The notes: generated by a model not told the origin, from the sequence alone. Shown: positions 1 to 6,489, counted from the stretch's first letter. The stretch is DNA of 6,859 bases from an uncultured Ruminococcus sp. (GCA_902773265.1 CACYDZ010000042.1:1-6859); one strand, 5' to 3'. Translations and numbers: made by a program.

Positions 1-38
1 CGATTGTATTAAATTCAAAGGAGTTGCCCCACAAATGA
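1..38 (+). CDS. dtd: C-terminal end of an upstream gene, probably D-aminoacyl-tRNA deacylase (partial)
   Basis: An open frame enters from the left edge (first full codon at base 3) and ends at TGA 36-38, encoding ...IVLNSKELPHK. This resembles the end of Dtd proteins, which finish in an NDGPVT-(hydrophobic)-LDS-type strand followed by a short tail. Dtd removes D-amino acids mischarged onto tRNA. The stop overlaps the next start codon as ATGA, a sign of translational coupling, and the ribosome binding site of the next gene lies inside these codons. Gene order in Clostridia (relA - dtd - MBL hydrolase - hemZ) supports the name. Only eleven residues are visible, so the identity is an inference; the existence of a coding tail is better supported than its name. 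Confidence 0.5.
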   Translation, partial: IVLNSKELPHK

Positions 39-667
39 TTGAAGTACAGACGATACAAGTTGGCGAACTGGATACCAACTGCTATATCATTACCGATACC
101 GAAACAGAAAGTATTGCGATTATTGACCCGGGCGATGTTTCTAAGAAATTACAGAAAATTGCCCAACGCTATGCAGAGAAAATCAAATATATTCTGCTTA
201 CTCACGGTCATTTTGACCATATCGCTTATGCAAAGTATTTACAGAATACCACAAATGCAAAAATTGTCATCAGCAAGATTGATGAACCTCTTTTAAAGGA
301 TAATATGCTTAATCTGGCTATTCCTTTTGATGGCAGACCTGTTCCCGAAGTACAGGCAGATATCACTTTACAGGATAATGATATATTGCCATTTGGCAAT
401 ACGGAAATCCGATTTTTACTTACTCCCGGACATACAAAGGGCAGTGGTTGTTTTTTGATTGAAAATCATTTATTTACAGGTGATACACTGATGAAATTAT
501 CTATTGGAAGAACCGATTTTCCGAATGGTAACATTGGTGAAATGAAAAATTCCTTACGGCGACTGGCTGAGCTGAAACAGAATTATAAAGTCTATCCGGG
601 ACATGGAAATTTGTCAGATATGCAATATGAAAAAATGTACAATCCGTATATCAATTCAGTCATATAA
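35..667 (+). CDS. MBL-fold metallo-hydrolase (single-domain glyoxalase II-like, YqgX/YcbL type)
   Basis: This is a 210-residue metallo-beta-lactamase-fold hydrolase, expected to be a cytoplasmic two-metal enzyme. The full metal-binding set is visible: H57-x-H59-x-D61-H62 in THGHFDH, H133 in TPGHTKG, D150 in FTGDTL and H190 in YPGHG. The GRTDFP segment after D150 is typical of YcbL/YqgX-type proteins. These resemble glyoxalase II (hydroxyacylglutathione hydrolase) but lack its C-terminal substrate-binding domain, as here. Members of the group hydrolyse thioesters such as S-lactoylglutathione in some organisms; the substrate in this host cannot be read from sequence. ATG 35 is preceded by AAAGGAG at 17-23 and overlaps the preceding stop, so it is well supported. 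The gene lies between the putative dtd and hemZ in one transcription unit. No key residue is missing. Confidence 0.92.
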   Translation: MIEVQTIQVGELDTNCYIITDTETESIAIIDPGDVSKKLQKIAQRYAEKIKYILLTHGHFDHIAYAKYLQNTTNAKIVISKIDEPLLKDNMLNLAIPFDGRPVPEVQADITLQDNDILPFGNTEIRFLLTPGHTKGSGCFLIENHLFTGDTLMKLSIGRTDFPNGNIGEMKNSLRRLAELKQNYKVYPGHGNLSDMQYEKMYNPYINSVI

Positions 668-671
668 GGAG
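666..671 (+). promoter_or_regulatory. Ribosome binding site of hemZ overlapping the preceding stop codon
   Basis: AAGGAG at 666-671 uses the last two bases of the TAA stop (665-667) of the MBL hydrolase gene and lies four bases before the hemZ ATG at 676. This arrangement suggests that ribosomes finishing the hydrolase feed directly into hemZ, and it fixes the hemZ start. Confidence 0.8.
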
Positions 672-675
672 TTTT

Positions 676-2160
676 ATGAAAATATATATTATTAGCAACA
701 CTTTCCGCTATGAAACGGAAAATATTGTCCGTGTATTTTTTCCTAATGAAAAACTGGAAATGGTTGATATTGACAGTCAGAATCCTGTTTTTAGGGAAAA
801 GCCTTATTTGTCTACGGAACTATCCGATACGGAAAACGGCAAATTAATACGGGTAAATGTCTGTCTGAAAGATTATGCTGATGAAATTTCCGACAGAGTG
901 GATTTTTGCGAAAACGAAAGTGACTATCTTGATGAACAGGAAAGAAAGACGGCAATATGTATTTACAGACTGCTAACGAAATATACAAAGATTATTCCGC
1001 CATGGGGTATTCTGACAGGTGTACGACCAATTAAACTTTTCAGGCGATTACGGAAAAAATACGGTCTGGCATATGCTCAAAGTTATTTTAAAGAAAAGTT
1101 GCTTGTCAGCGATGATAAAATTTCTCTTTGTACAGAAACAGAACAGAATGAAAATGCTATCATTTGTCAGTCAGCGGATAATTCGTACAGTCTGTATGTT
1201 TCGATACCGTTTTGTCCTACCAGATGCAGTTACTGTTCTTTTGTGTCACAGTCTACGGAAAAAACAGCAAAACTCATTGACCCATATGTTGAATTATTGT
1301 GTCAGGAACTGATATATACCGCAGAAATTCTTTCTCACTATCCGCTGAAACTGGAAACTGTCTACATAGGCGGAGGTACTCCTACTACACTGAATGCTGT
1401 GCAGCTTCAGAAACTGCTTGCGGTTATCCATCAGCATTTTCCTATGGAACAATGCAGGGAATTTACTGTGGAAGCAGGCAGACCTGATACGGTAAATGCC
1501 GAAAAATTGCAGGTTATGTTAAACCATGGTGTCAACAGAATAAGTATCAATCCGCAGACCATGAATGATGATATTTTAAAAGCGATTGGCAGAAAACATA
1601 CCGCACAGCAAACTACAAACGCTTTTTTGTTAGCCAGAAAAATGGGCTTTACTCATATCAATATGGATTTGATTGCAGGATTACCTGATGAAAGTTTTGA
1701 AAGTTTTCAGAATACACTAAGTGAAATTACTGTCCTTAATCCTGAAAGTATTACTGTCCATACTCTGGCAATGAAACGCTCATCACATCTTACGGCACAA
1801 GGTATGAATATTGTAAAAGAGAATGCCGATACCGCCTGTAAAATGCACACTTACTGTCGTAAAATATTACAGGCAAACGGATATCAACCTTACTATCTGT
1901 ACAGACAAAGCCGAATGGTAGGCAATCTTGAAAATATAGGTTATGCCAAAAAAGGATTTGAGGGACTTTATAATGTCTACATTATGGACGAAACCCATAG
2001 TATTGTTGCGTGTGGCGGGGGAGCGGTGACAAAACTGAAAAACCCTTATCAAGATACTTTGCAAAGAATATTCAATTACAAATATCCCTATGAATATATT
2101 GACCGCTTTGAGGAGATACTAAAACGCAAAGACGAAATCCGAAATTTTTTCTGTATATAG
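676..2160 (+). CDS. hemZ: Radical SAM protein HemZ (oxygen-independent coproporphyrinogen III dehydrogenase-like)
   Basis: This is a 494-residue radical SAM enzyme, full length for HemZ. The [4Fe-4S] cluster motif CxxxCxYC is C180, C184 and C187 (CPTRCSYC). It is followed by the SAM-binding GGGTPT at 232-237, as in HemN-like enzymes. About 165 residues precede the radical SAM barrel and contain PPWGILTGVRP, a HemZ-specific segment. The C-terminal part has MVGNLENIGYAKKG and a GGGAVTK stretch, also characteristic of HemZ. The family name comes from Bacillus subtilis HemZ, linked to anaerobic decarboxylation of coproporphyrinogen III in haem synthesis. Many Clostridia carrying it lack a full haem pathway, so the true substrate here is uncertain. 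It is co-transcribed with the MBL hydrolase and ends just before a hairpin terminator. ATG 676 follows AAGGAG by four bases. Confidence 0.9.
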   Translation: MKIYIISNTFRYETENIVRVFFPNEKLEMVDIDSQNPVFREKPYLSTELSDTENGKLIRVNVCLKDYADEISDRVDFCENESDYLDEQERKTAICIYRLLTKYTKIIPPWGILTGVRPIKLFRRLRKKYGLAYAQSYFKEKLLVSDDKISLCTETEQNENAIICQSADNSYSLYVSIPFCPTRCSYCSFVSQSTEKTAKLIDPYVELLCQELIYTAEILSHYPLKLETVYIGGGTPTTLNAVQLQKLLAVIHQHFPMEQCREFTVEAGRPDTVNAEKLQVMLNHGVNRISINPQTMNDDILKAIGRKHTAQQTTNAFLLARKMGFTHINMDLIAGLPDESFESFQNTLSEITVLNPESITVHTLAMKRSSHLTAQGMNIVKENADTACKMHTYCRKILQANGYQPYYLYRQSRMVGNLENIGYAKKGFEGLYNVYIMDETHSIVACGGGAVTKLKNPYQDTLQRIFNYKYPYEYIDRFEEILKRKDEIRNFFCI

Positions 2161-2171
2161 TAATTATTGAC

Positions 2172-2207
2172 AAAATCTGCTTACGCAGATTTTGATTTAA
2201 TTTTTTA
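2172..2207 (+). terminator. Probable intrinsic terminator after hemZ
   Basis: A perfect nine-base stem, AAAATCTGC (2172-2180) and GCAGATTTT (2185-2193), with a TTAC loop lies 11 bases after the hemZ stop. It is followed by a T-rich stretch that includes TTTTTT around 2201-2206. The T tract is not immediate, so efficiency is uncertain, but the position and the presence of a new promoter downstream support termination here. Confidence 0.65.
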
Positions 2208-2211
2208 TCCA

Positions 2212-2297
2212 TTAAAGGGCTTTGCCCTTTAAAATCCCACAAAGGGCAAAGCCCCTTGACCCTGCCAACTTTTTGAAAAAAGTTGGCAAAAACTTTT
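2212..2297. repeat. Block of nested palindromes; candidate dispersed intergenic repeat
   Basis: Several inverted repeats are packed into 86 bases. TTAAAGGGC (2212-2220) pairs with GCCCTTTAA (2224-2232). AAAGGGC (2241-2247) pairs with GCCCCTT (2251-2257) with a bulge. These two units are also inverted copies of each other: 2214-2230 and 2241-2257 match at 16 of 17 bases across a 10-base spacer, so one large hairpin can replace two small ones. GCCAACTTTT-type stem 2264-2273 pairs with 2278-2287 around a TGAA loop, and AAAAGTT (2278-2284) can alternatively pair with AACTTTT (2291-2297). No protein is encoded. I recall very similar sequence at many intergenic sites of Ruminococcus-like genomes, so a dispersed repeat is likely, but only one copy is in this window. 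The third hairpin could also act as a transcription roadblock. Confidence 0.65.
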
Positions 2298-2381
2298 CAT
2301 TGTCATAGCTATAAGTTTGTTTTTCTATCTGAAAAAAAGCTGAAAATACAGAAATGAAAAAAATTATTAACAAAATAGTAA

Positions 2382-2410
2382 TTGATTATTGTGACAGATA
2401 GTGGTATAAT
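2382..2410 (+). promoter_or_regulatory. Strong sigma-A type promoter with extended -10, for the zinc-ribbon gene
   Basis: TTGATT (2382-2387) and a perfect TATAAT (2405-2410) are separated by exactly 17 bases. TGG directly before TATAAT gives the extended -10 TGn element. The 50 bases upstream are rich in A tracts (about 2331-2376), which could serve as an UP element. Transcription should start near 2416-2418, leaving a leader of roughly 27 bases with AAAGGAGAGG before the ATG at 2444. It is the best promoter in the window. Confidence 0.85.
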
Positions 2411-2443
2411 CATTTTAATCTTTAAAGTAAAGGAGAGGTTTAT

Positions 2444-3073
2444 ATGAGTTTTTTTGATGATGTGGTTGCCAATGTAAAAGTAATTGCTACCAATGTCGGA
2501 CAGAAAGCAAGTAAAATCAAAGATTATTCGAAGCTCAAATATTCAGAAGCCGGAATTAAGAGCGAAATCGTAAAGAAAAAGACAAAACTCGGTGGCTATG
2601 TTTATGAATGTTCAAAAACGGGCGATATTGACAAGGTTGTCATGGAACAGTTTGTAGACGAAATCAATGAACTGGAAGAAAATCTCCAGATTACACAGGA
2701 AATGATTACCGCTGCAAAAAACAAGGTAACTTGTGATGTCTGTAAGGCTGAAAATGAGAAAGATTCCGTTTACTGTCGTAAGTGTGGACAAAAGTTAAAG
2801 GAAACAGTTGTCGAAGAAACTGAAACCGATAATGAAACTTGCGATTGTAGTGAATGCAGTGAAAAAGCAACTGAAGAAACTTGTGACTGTAAAGAAAAGG
2901 TAGAAGAAGTCGTTGAAACAGTAGAAGAAGTTGCCGAAGCCGTTGCGGAAGATGTTGAAAAGGCTGTTGAAGAAGTTGCTGATGAAGTTGTTTCTGAGGT
3001 AGCAGAAAAAACAGAAGAAGTTGTCGAAGAGGTTAAAGAAGTTGTAGAAAACTCTGCCGACACAGAAGAATAA
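2444..3073 (+). CDS. Zinc-ribbon protein with second Cys cluster and long acidic Glu/Val tail
   Basis: This 209-residue protein has no signal peptide or membrane segment, so it is probably cytoplasmic. Residues 1-95 are lysine-rich then acidic and probably helical or coiled coil, resembling a common clostridial group of small zinc-ribbon proteins of unknown role. A zinc ribbon follows: C97-x2-C100 and C111-x2-C114, ending CGQKL. A second cluster has C133, C135, C138, C147 and C149 in an acidic setting and could bind metal. Residues 150-209 are almost entirely Glu, Val, Ala and Asp, with Val/Ala every three to four positions, as in an amphipathic acidic helix. It has its own strong promoter, an AAAGGAGAGG site before ATG 2444, and a hairpin after the stop, so it is a single-gene unit. 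No function is assigned. Membrane-surface, chaperone-like or metal-buffering roles are guesses from composition. Confidence 0.85.
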   Translation: MSFFDDVVANVKVIATNVGQKASKIKDYSKLKYSEAGIKSEIVKKKTKLGGYVYECSKTGDIDKVVMEQFVDEINELEENLQITQEMITAAKNKVTCDVCKAENEKDSVYCRKCGQKLKETVVEETETDNETCDCSECSEKATEETCDCKEKVEEVVETVEEVAEAVAEDVEKAVEEVADEVVSEVAEKTEEVVEEVKEVVENSADTEE

Positions 3074-3083
3074 TTATTACGGT

Positions 3084-3120
3084 AAATCTTGGCGGGGTAT
3101 AGATATTCCCGCCAAAATTT
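3084..3120 (+). terminator. GC-rich hairpin, probable terminator of the zinc-ribbon gene
   Basis: TTGGCGGG (3089-3096) pairs perfectly with CCCGCCAA (3108-3115) around an 11-base loop, and flanking AAAT (3084-3087) with ATTT (3117-3120) extends the stem past one mismatch. It starts about ten bases after the stop codon. Only three Ts follow before other bases, so termination may be partial and some transcripts could read into the flippase gene. No good promoter is visible between this hairpin and the flippase start. Confidence 0.55.
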
Positions 3121-3146
3121 ATGTAAAGCAAAATTGATGTAAAGAC

Positions 3147-3151
3147 GGTGA
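3147..3151 (+). promoter_or_regulatory. Weak ribosome binding site supporting the TTG start of the flippase gene
   Basis: GGTGA at 3147-3151 lies four bases before TTG 3156. An in-frame TGA at 3135-3137 rules out any longer protein, and the next in-frame ATG (3207) has no Shine-Dalgarno match before it. TTG with GGTGA is therefore the best start, though a weak one. Confidence 0.6.
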
Positions 3152-3155
3152 CACT

Positions 3156-5057
3156 TTGGCAGGACAATCTCAAAATACAGATACCGAATATATTGACATC
3201 AACGATATGTCAATTCATATTTCCGAAAAGAAAACAACAGGCGTAAATTCCCGACCGGAAAACAGCAGTAAATCTTCACGGAAAAAAAGTGGGGACAAAG
3301 AAATAGAACAACAATCCTTTTTACAGGGAGCTATGATACTGACTGTAAGTATCGTTATCGTTAAAATTATAGGCATGATTTTTAAAGTTATGTTTGCCAA
3401 TATTGTAGACGGCGTGGGTAACGGTATCTTTAACAGTGCATATGAACTTTACAATGTCATTTTCACGGTTGCTTCGGCAGGATTTCCGATTGCTCTTTCC
3501 AGAATGGTATCTGAACATATTTCCAAAAAACGCTATCGTGATGTTCGCCGACTGCATGAAATTTCCATTCCTTTTTTTGTCATTACAGGTATGGTATGTT
3601 TTGTCATTATGGTAATCCTCAGCGGTTTCTATGCCGGAATGATTGGTAACGATGGGGTCAGACTGCCTGTTATTGCTCTTTCGCCGATAGTTCTTTTTGG
3701 TTGCCTGATGTCTATTTACAGAGGCTATTTTGAAGGTATGCGGTATATGGTACCCACTGCTGTTTCTGAAATTATTGAAGTTTCAGGAAAACTGATTGTC
3801 GGTCTGTTGCTGTCATCATTGGTAGATTATTTTGGAACGAAAGAATATGAACAATACGGTACACTGTTTGGCAAAGCTGTCACTCCCGAAATTTTCAAAC
3901 AGTTGATTTCCTCCTATACCGTTTCTGCGGCATTTATCGGTGTGGCATTTGGTTCTTTATGTGCATTTTTGTACCTGCTTTATAAATACAGAGCTACTCG
4001 TGGTGGTATTACAAAACAACAGTTAAAATTTTCTCCAAAAGCCAAATCCAAAAAGACATTATTCAAAAAACTGGCATTGACAGCTATTCCTATCGGACTG
4101 GGGTCTTTTGTCATGAGTATTGCCAGTACGATAGATTCTATCCTTGTCAATTACAGAATTGTCAGCATTATGAAAAGCGGTAACGGTAATGTGCTGATGG
4201 ATATGTATGATTTTCTTATCCCTGAATATCAGGATTTATTTCTTCAAAATCAGTCGGGAGAATATTCCATACAAGTATTTTTATTCGGGTGTTACGGTTA
4301 TGCACTGACTTTTCTGATGCTGGTAACGGCAGTTACGCAGGTGTTCGGACAAAGTGCCATGCCTGCTCTGACTTCTGCATGGACAGTGAAAGATAAAAAA
4401 CTGATTAGAAGTAATATCAATACCATTTTAAAAGTAACCTTATTAGTAACTTTGCCTGCGGGTATAGGACTTTCTGTATTGGCAAAACCACTACTGACTT
4501 TATTATATGGTGTCAGAGTAGAAGTAGAGATTGCTACTTATGTTTTACAGGTGATGGGCATTTCCAGTATCTTCATCGCTACAAGTACGCCAATATGCAG
4601 TATGTTACAGGCAATAGGCAGAGTAGATATGCCGTTGAAACTCTATACCATAGGTATGTTAATCAAAATCGTAATTAATTATATTCTTGTAGGAATACCG
4701 CAGATTAATATTCAGGGTGCGGCAGTTGGTTCACTGATAGCTTATTTGTTTGTATCGGTAGTCGGTGTATATATTATTGCCAAAGATACAAAAGTCATTC
4801 CTGATTTCAGTAAGATATTGATAAAACCTTTGATTGCAGCTATATGTTGTGGAATTTCGGCGTATTTTGTCAATTATCTTGTATCACAGGTAATTTCGCC
4901 TAACCGTTTCAGAGTTATTCCGTCCTTAATTGTAGCGATGGTAGTTTATTTCGGTATGTTGCTCCTGTTAAAAGGAATTACCGCAGAAGATTTATCTGAA
5001 ATACCCGGAGGTAATAAACTGGCAAGAATACTTTCAAAATATAGGCTTTTACGGTAA
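3156..5057 (+). CDS. SpoVB/MurJ-like polysaccharide flippase of the MOP (MATE-like) superfamily
   Basis: This is a 633-residue polytopic membrane protein with about 14 predicted hydrophobic segments between residue 56 and the end, for example near 58-80, 137-158, 170-188, 254-276, 308-330, 374-396, 424-450, 463-485, 497-514, 520-541, 555-577 and 586-606. The motif YRGYFEGMRYMVPTA at 188-202 and the first-helix region around residues 56-110 (including NSAYELYN and SAGFPIALSRMV) mark the SpoVB/YabM/YtgP branch, which moves lipid-linked sugar or peptidoglycan precursors across the membrane. In spore formers, SpoVB acts in cortex synthesis. The protein is about 100 residues longer than typical SpoVB. 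The excess is a hydrophilic Ser/Lys-rich N-terminus (1-54) and an insert around 335-372 between hydrophobic segments. It starts at TTG. The neighbouring mazG and HU genes match the conserved Firmicutes order. The exact substrate cannot be told. Confidence 0.88.
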   Translation: MAGQSQNTDTEYIDINDMSIHISEKKTTGVNSRPENSSKSSRKKSGDKEIEQQSFLQGAMILTVSIVIVKIIGMIFKVMFANIVDGVGNGIFNSAYELYNVIFTVASAGFPIALSRMVSEHISKKRYRDVRRLHEISIPFFVITGMVCFVIMVILSGFYAGMIGNDGVRLPVIALSPIVLFGCLMSIYRGYFEGMRYMVPTAVSEIIEVSGKLIVGLLLSSLVDYFGTKEYEQYGTLFGKAVTPEIFKQLISSYTVSAAFIGVAFGSLCAFLYLLYKYRATRGGITKQQLKFSPKAKSKKTLFKKLALTAIPIGLGSFVMSIASTIDSILVNYRIVSIMKSGNGNVLMDMYDFLIPEYQDLFLQNQSGEYSIQVFLFGCYGYALTFLMLVTAVTQVFGQSAMPALTSAWTVKDKKLIRSNINTILKVTLLVTLPAGIGLSVLAKPLLTLLYGVRVEVEIATYVLQVMGISSIFIATSTPICSMLQAIGRVDMPLKLYTIGMLIKIVINYILVGIPQINIQGAAVGSLIAYLFVSVVGVYIIAKDTKVIPDFSKILIKPLIAAICCGISAYFVNYLVSQVISPNRFRVIPSLIVAMVVYFGMLLLLKGITAEDLSEIPGGNKLARILSKYRLLR

Positions 5058-5213
5058 AATTATCTGAAAATTTGCTATCAAAATTGTGCCTGGATTAGAA
5101 AACACCTGTTGTTTTACAGTGAGACGACAGGAACCTATTTGCAAAATATCGGATACATTGGAAAACAAATTGATTTGTACTTGTGTAAAGTATGAATTTA
5201 TGGGGAATAATAT
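5058..5213. other. Intergenic segment between flippase and GNAT genes, no clear signal
   Basis: This 156-base gap is the longest within the flippase-to-HU cluster. It holds a modest hairpin, CCTGTTG (5105-5111) with CGACAGG (5125-5131, one G-T pair), without a T tract. A poor promoter-like pair, TTGATT (5170-5175) with TATGAA (5191-5196), has 15-base spacing. GGGGA at 5202-5206 is a reasonable ribosome binding site for the ATG at 5214. A separate weak promoter for the GNAT gene is possible but not shown. Confidence 0.4.
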
Positions 5214-5666
5214 ATGAAATTAGAAAAAGCCGAAAAAATGCAATTAGAAAAAATTGTTGCTATATCAAAAAGAGCATTTGAAACAGATATAGAGGTTGGA
5301 GGCACAATTGGGGACTATCCACCCAAGTATGATTCGGTTATATGGCATGAACAGATGCTGAATGAGGGACACTTGTTCCAATTCGTAGTGGATGATGAAT
5401 TAATTGGTGGAGCGATTCTTTTTCTTTGCGAAAATAACGAATCATTATATGTTGGAAGAATATTTATAGATAGTTTACATCACAAAAAAGGTTATGGTCT
5501 TTCCTTGATGAAAATGGTGGAAACCTACTATTCTGGTATTAAGAAAATCAAACTTGATACGCCACTTTGGAATATAAGAACGAATGCTTTTTATACAAAG
5601 CTAGGTTATTGTGAAGTGAAACGGGACGAGAAACTTGCTTACTATCAAAAAAAGGAGAATTTCTGA
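5214..5666 (+). CDS. GNAT-family N-acetyltransferase
   Basis: This is a 150-residue single-domain acetyltransferase of the GCN5-related family, expected to move an acetyl group from acetyl-CoA to an amine. The acetyl-CoA pyrophosphate loop (motif A) is K91-K92-G93-Y94-G95-L96, preceded by the strand LYVGRIFID (78-86), which fits Q/R-x-x-G-x-G/A. Motif B is NAFYTKLGY at 124-132. The segment GDYPPKYDSVIWHEQML (33-49) is shared with a clostridial subgroup of unknown substrate. ATG 5214 follows GGGGA by seven bases. The stop is four bases before the mazG start, and the mazG ribosome binding site lies inside its last codons. The gene is not part of the usual flippase-mazG neighbourhood, so it looks like an accessory addition. 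The substrate is unknown; metabolites, antibiotics or protein N-termini are all possible. Confidence 0.85.
   Translation: MKLEKAEKMQLEKIVAISKRAFETDIEVGGTIGDYPPKYDSVIWHEQMLNEGHLFQFVVDDELIGGAILFLCENNESLYVGRIFIDSLHHKKGYGLSLMKMVETYYSGIKKIKLDTPLWNIRTNAFYTKLGYCEVKRDEKLAYYQKKENF
5651..5657 (+). promoter_or_regulatory. Ribosome binding site for mazG inside the GNAT gene
   Basis: AAAGGAG at 5651-5657 is the only strong Shine-Dalgarno match near the mazG start. It lies 13 bases before ATG 5671, a longer spacing than usual, and overlaps the last GNAT codons. No other in-frame ATG, GTG or TTG lies closer to it, so ATG 5671 remains the best start. Confidence 0.65.
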
Positions 5667-5670
5667 TAAA

Positions 5671-6468
5671 ATGGCATTTGAACAGAAAAATAATTATACA
5701 TTTTATGATTTAGTGGAAATTATTAAGGTATTGAGAAATCCTGACAGTGGTTGTCTTTGGGATAAGGCACAGACACATAAATCTATCCGACAGGAATTTA
5801 TTGAGGAAACCTATGAAGTAATAGAGGCCATCGACAATGATGACAAAGAGTTGCTCAAAGAAGAATTGGGCGATGTTCTGTTGCAAGTAGTTTTCCATAC
5901 GGAAATAGAAACAGAAAACGGTTCATTCAATATAGATGATGTTGCTGACGGTGTTTGTAAAAAGCTGATTATCAGACACCCACATATTTTCGGAAATGTA
6001 GAGGCAGATACAGTTGATGAAATCCTGAAAAACTGGGATAATATAAAAATGCAGACTAAATCTCAGAAAACACAATCGGAAGTGCTGGAGGGTGTTTCAA
6101 AAGCATTGCCGTCACTGATGAGAAGTCAGAAATTACAGAAAAAAGCCGGTAAAGTAGGATTTGACTGGGCAGATATTCATGGTGCGATGGATAAGCTGAA
6201 AGAAGAAGTCAGTGAATTAGATGAAGCTGTTAATGAAGATAATCAATCACATATTGAAGAAGAATTAGGTGATGTATTATTTTCAGCCGTGAATATTGCA
6301 AGATTTGCTCACATTGACGCCGAAAAAACATTATATAATGCTTGTGAAAAATTTATACGCAGATTTACAGCAATGGAACAGTCTGCCAGACAACAAAATA
6401 TTATTATTGAAAAAACTGACCTTGATACACTGAACAAGTTATGGGAGAATGTCAAAAACAATACATAA
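5671..6468 (+). CDS. mazG: Nucleoside triphosphate pyrophosphohydrolase MazG
   Basis: This is a 265-residue two-domain MazG, which hydrolyses (d)NTPs to NMP and pyrophosphate in the cytoplasm and is linked to removal of damaged nucleotides and to the stringent response. Each domain has the Mg-binding EExxE...ExxD pattern: E45-E46-x2-E49 with E65-x2-D68, and E178-E179-x2-E182 with E198-x2-D201. Other family marks are LRNPDSGCLWDKAQTH (21-36), RHPHIFG (102-108) and KAGKVGFDW (158-166). The usual CPWDK is CLWDK here. The frame stays open upstream to a TTG at 5635, but ATG 5671 is preferred: it matches the family N-terminus and is served by AAAGGAG. B. subtilis YabN carries an extra N-terminal tetrapyrrole methylase domain, absent here. 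The gene is coupled to the GNAT gene upstream and lies 21 bases before HU. Confidence 0.93.
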   Translation: MAFEQKNNYTFYDLVEIIKVLRNPDSGCLWDKAQTHKSIRQEFIEETYEVIEAIDNDDKELLKEELGDVLLQVVFHTEIETENGSFNIDDVADGVCKKLIIRHPHIFGNVEADTVDEILKNWDNIKMQTKSQKTQSEVLEGVSKALPSLMRSQKLQKKAGKVGFDWADIHGAMDKLKEEVSELDEAVNEDNQSHIEEELGDVLFSAVNIARFAHIDAEKTLYNACEKFIRRFTAMEQSARQQNIIIEKTDLDTLNKLWENVKNNT

Positions 6469-6489
6469 TTTTATTCGGAGAATTTAAGC

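Noticed and set aside
1867..2064. Minus-strand open frame inside hemZ
   Set aside because: It lies wholly within a well-supported gene, has no ribosome binding site and resembles no known protein.
2161..2443. Possible riboswitch or small RNA in the longest intergenic gap
   Set aside because: The predicted transcription start near 2417 leaves only about 27 bases of leader, too short for a riboswitch, and the palindromes lie upstream of the promoter. No known RNA family consensus was recognised.
2770..3063. Minus-strand Ser/Thr-rich open frame of 97 codons
   Set aside because: It is the mirror of the repeated GAA and GTT codons of the acidic tail on the + strand. It lacks a ribosome binding site and its composition is fully explained by the sense gene.
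3321..3557. Minus-strand open frame inside the flippase gene
   Set aside because: It is antisense to conserved membrane segments of the flippase and has no independent signals.
5086..5217. A 43-codon frame from GTG 5086 ending in TGA that overlaps the GNAT start as ATGA
   Set aside because: There is no ribosome binding site before the GTG and no recognisable motif. The frame is short enough to occur by chance. It could be a leader peptide or a gene remnant, but nothing positive supports that.
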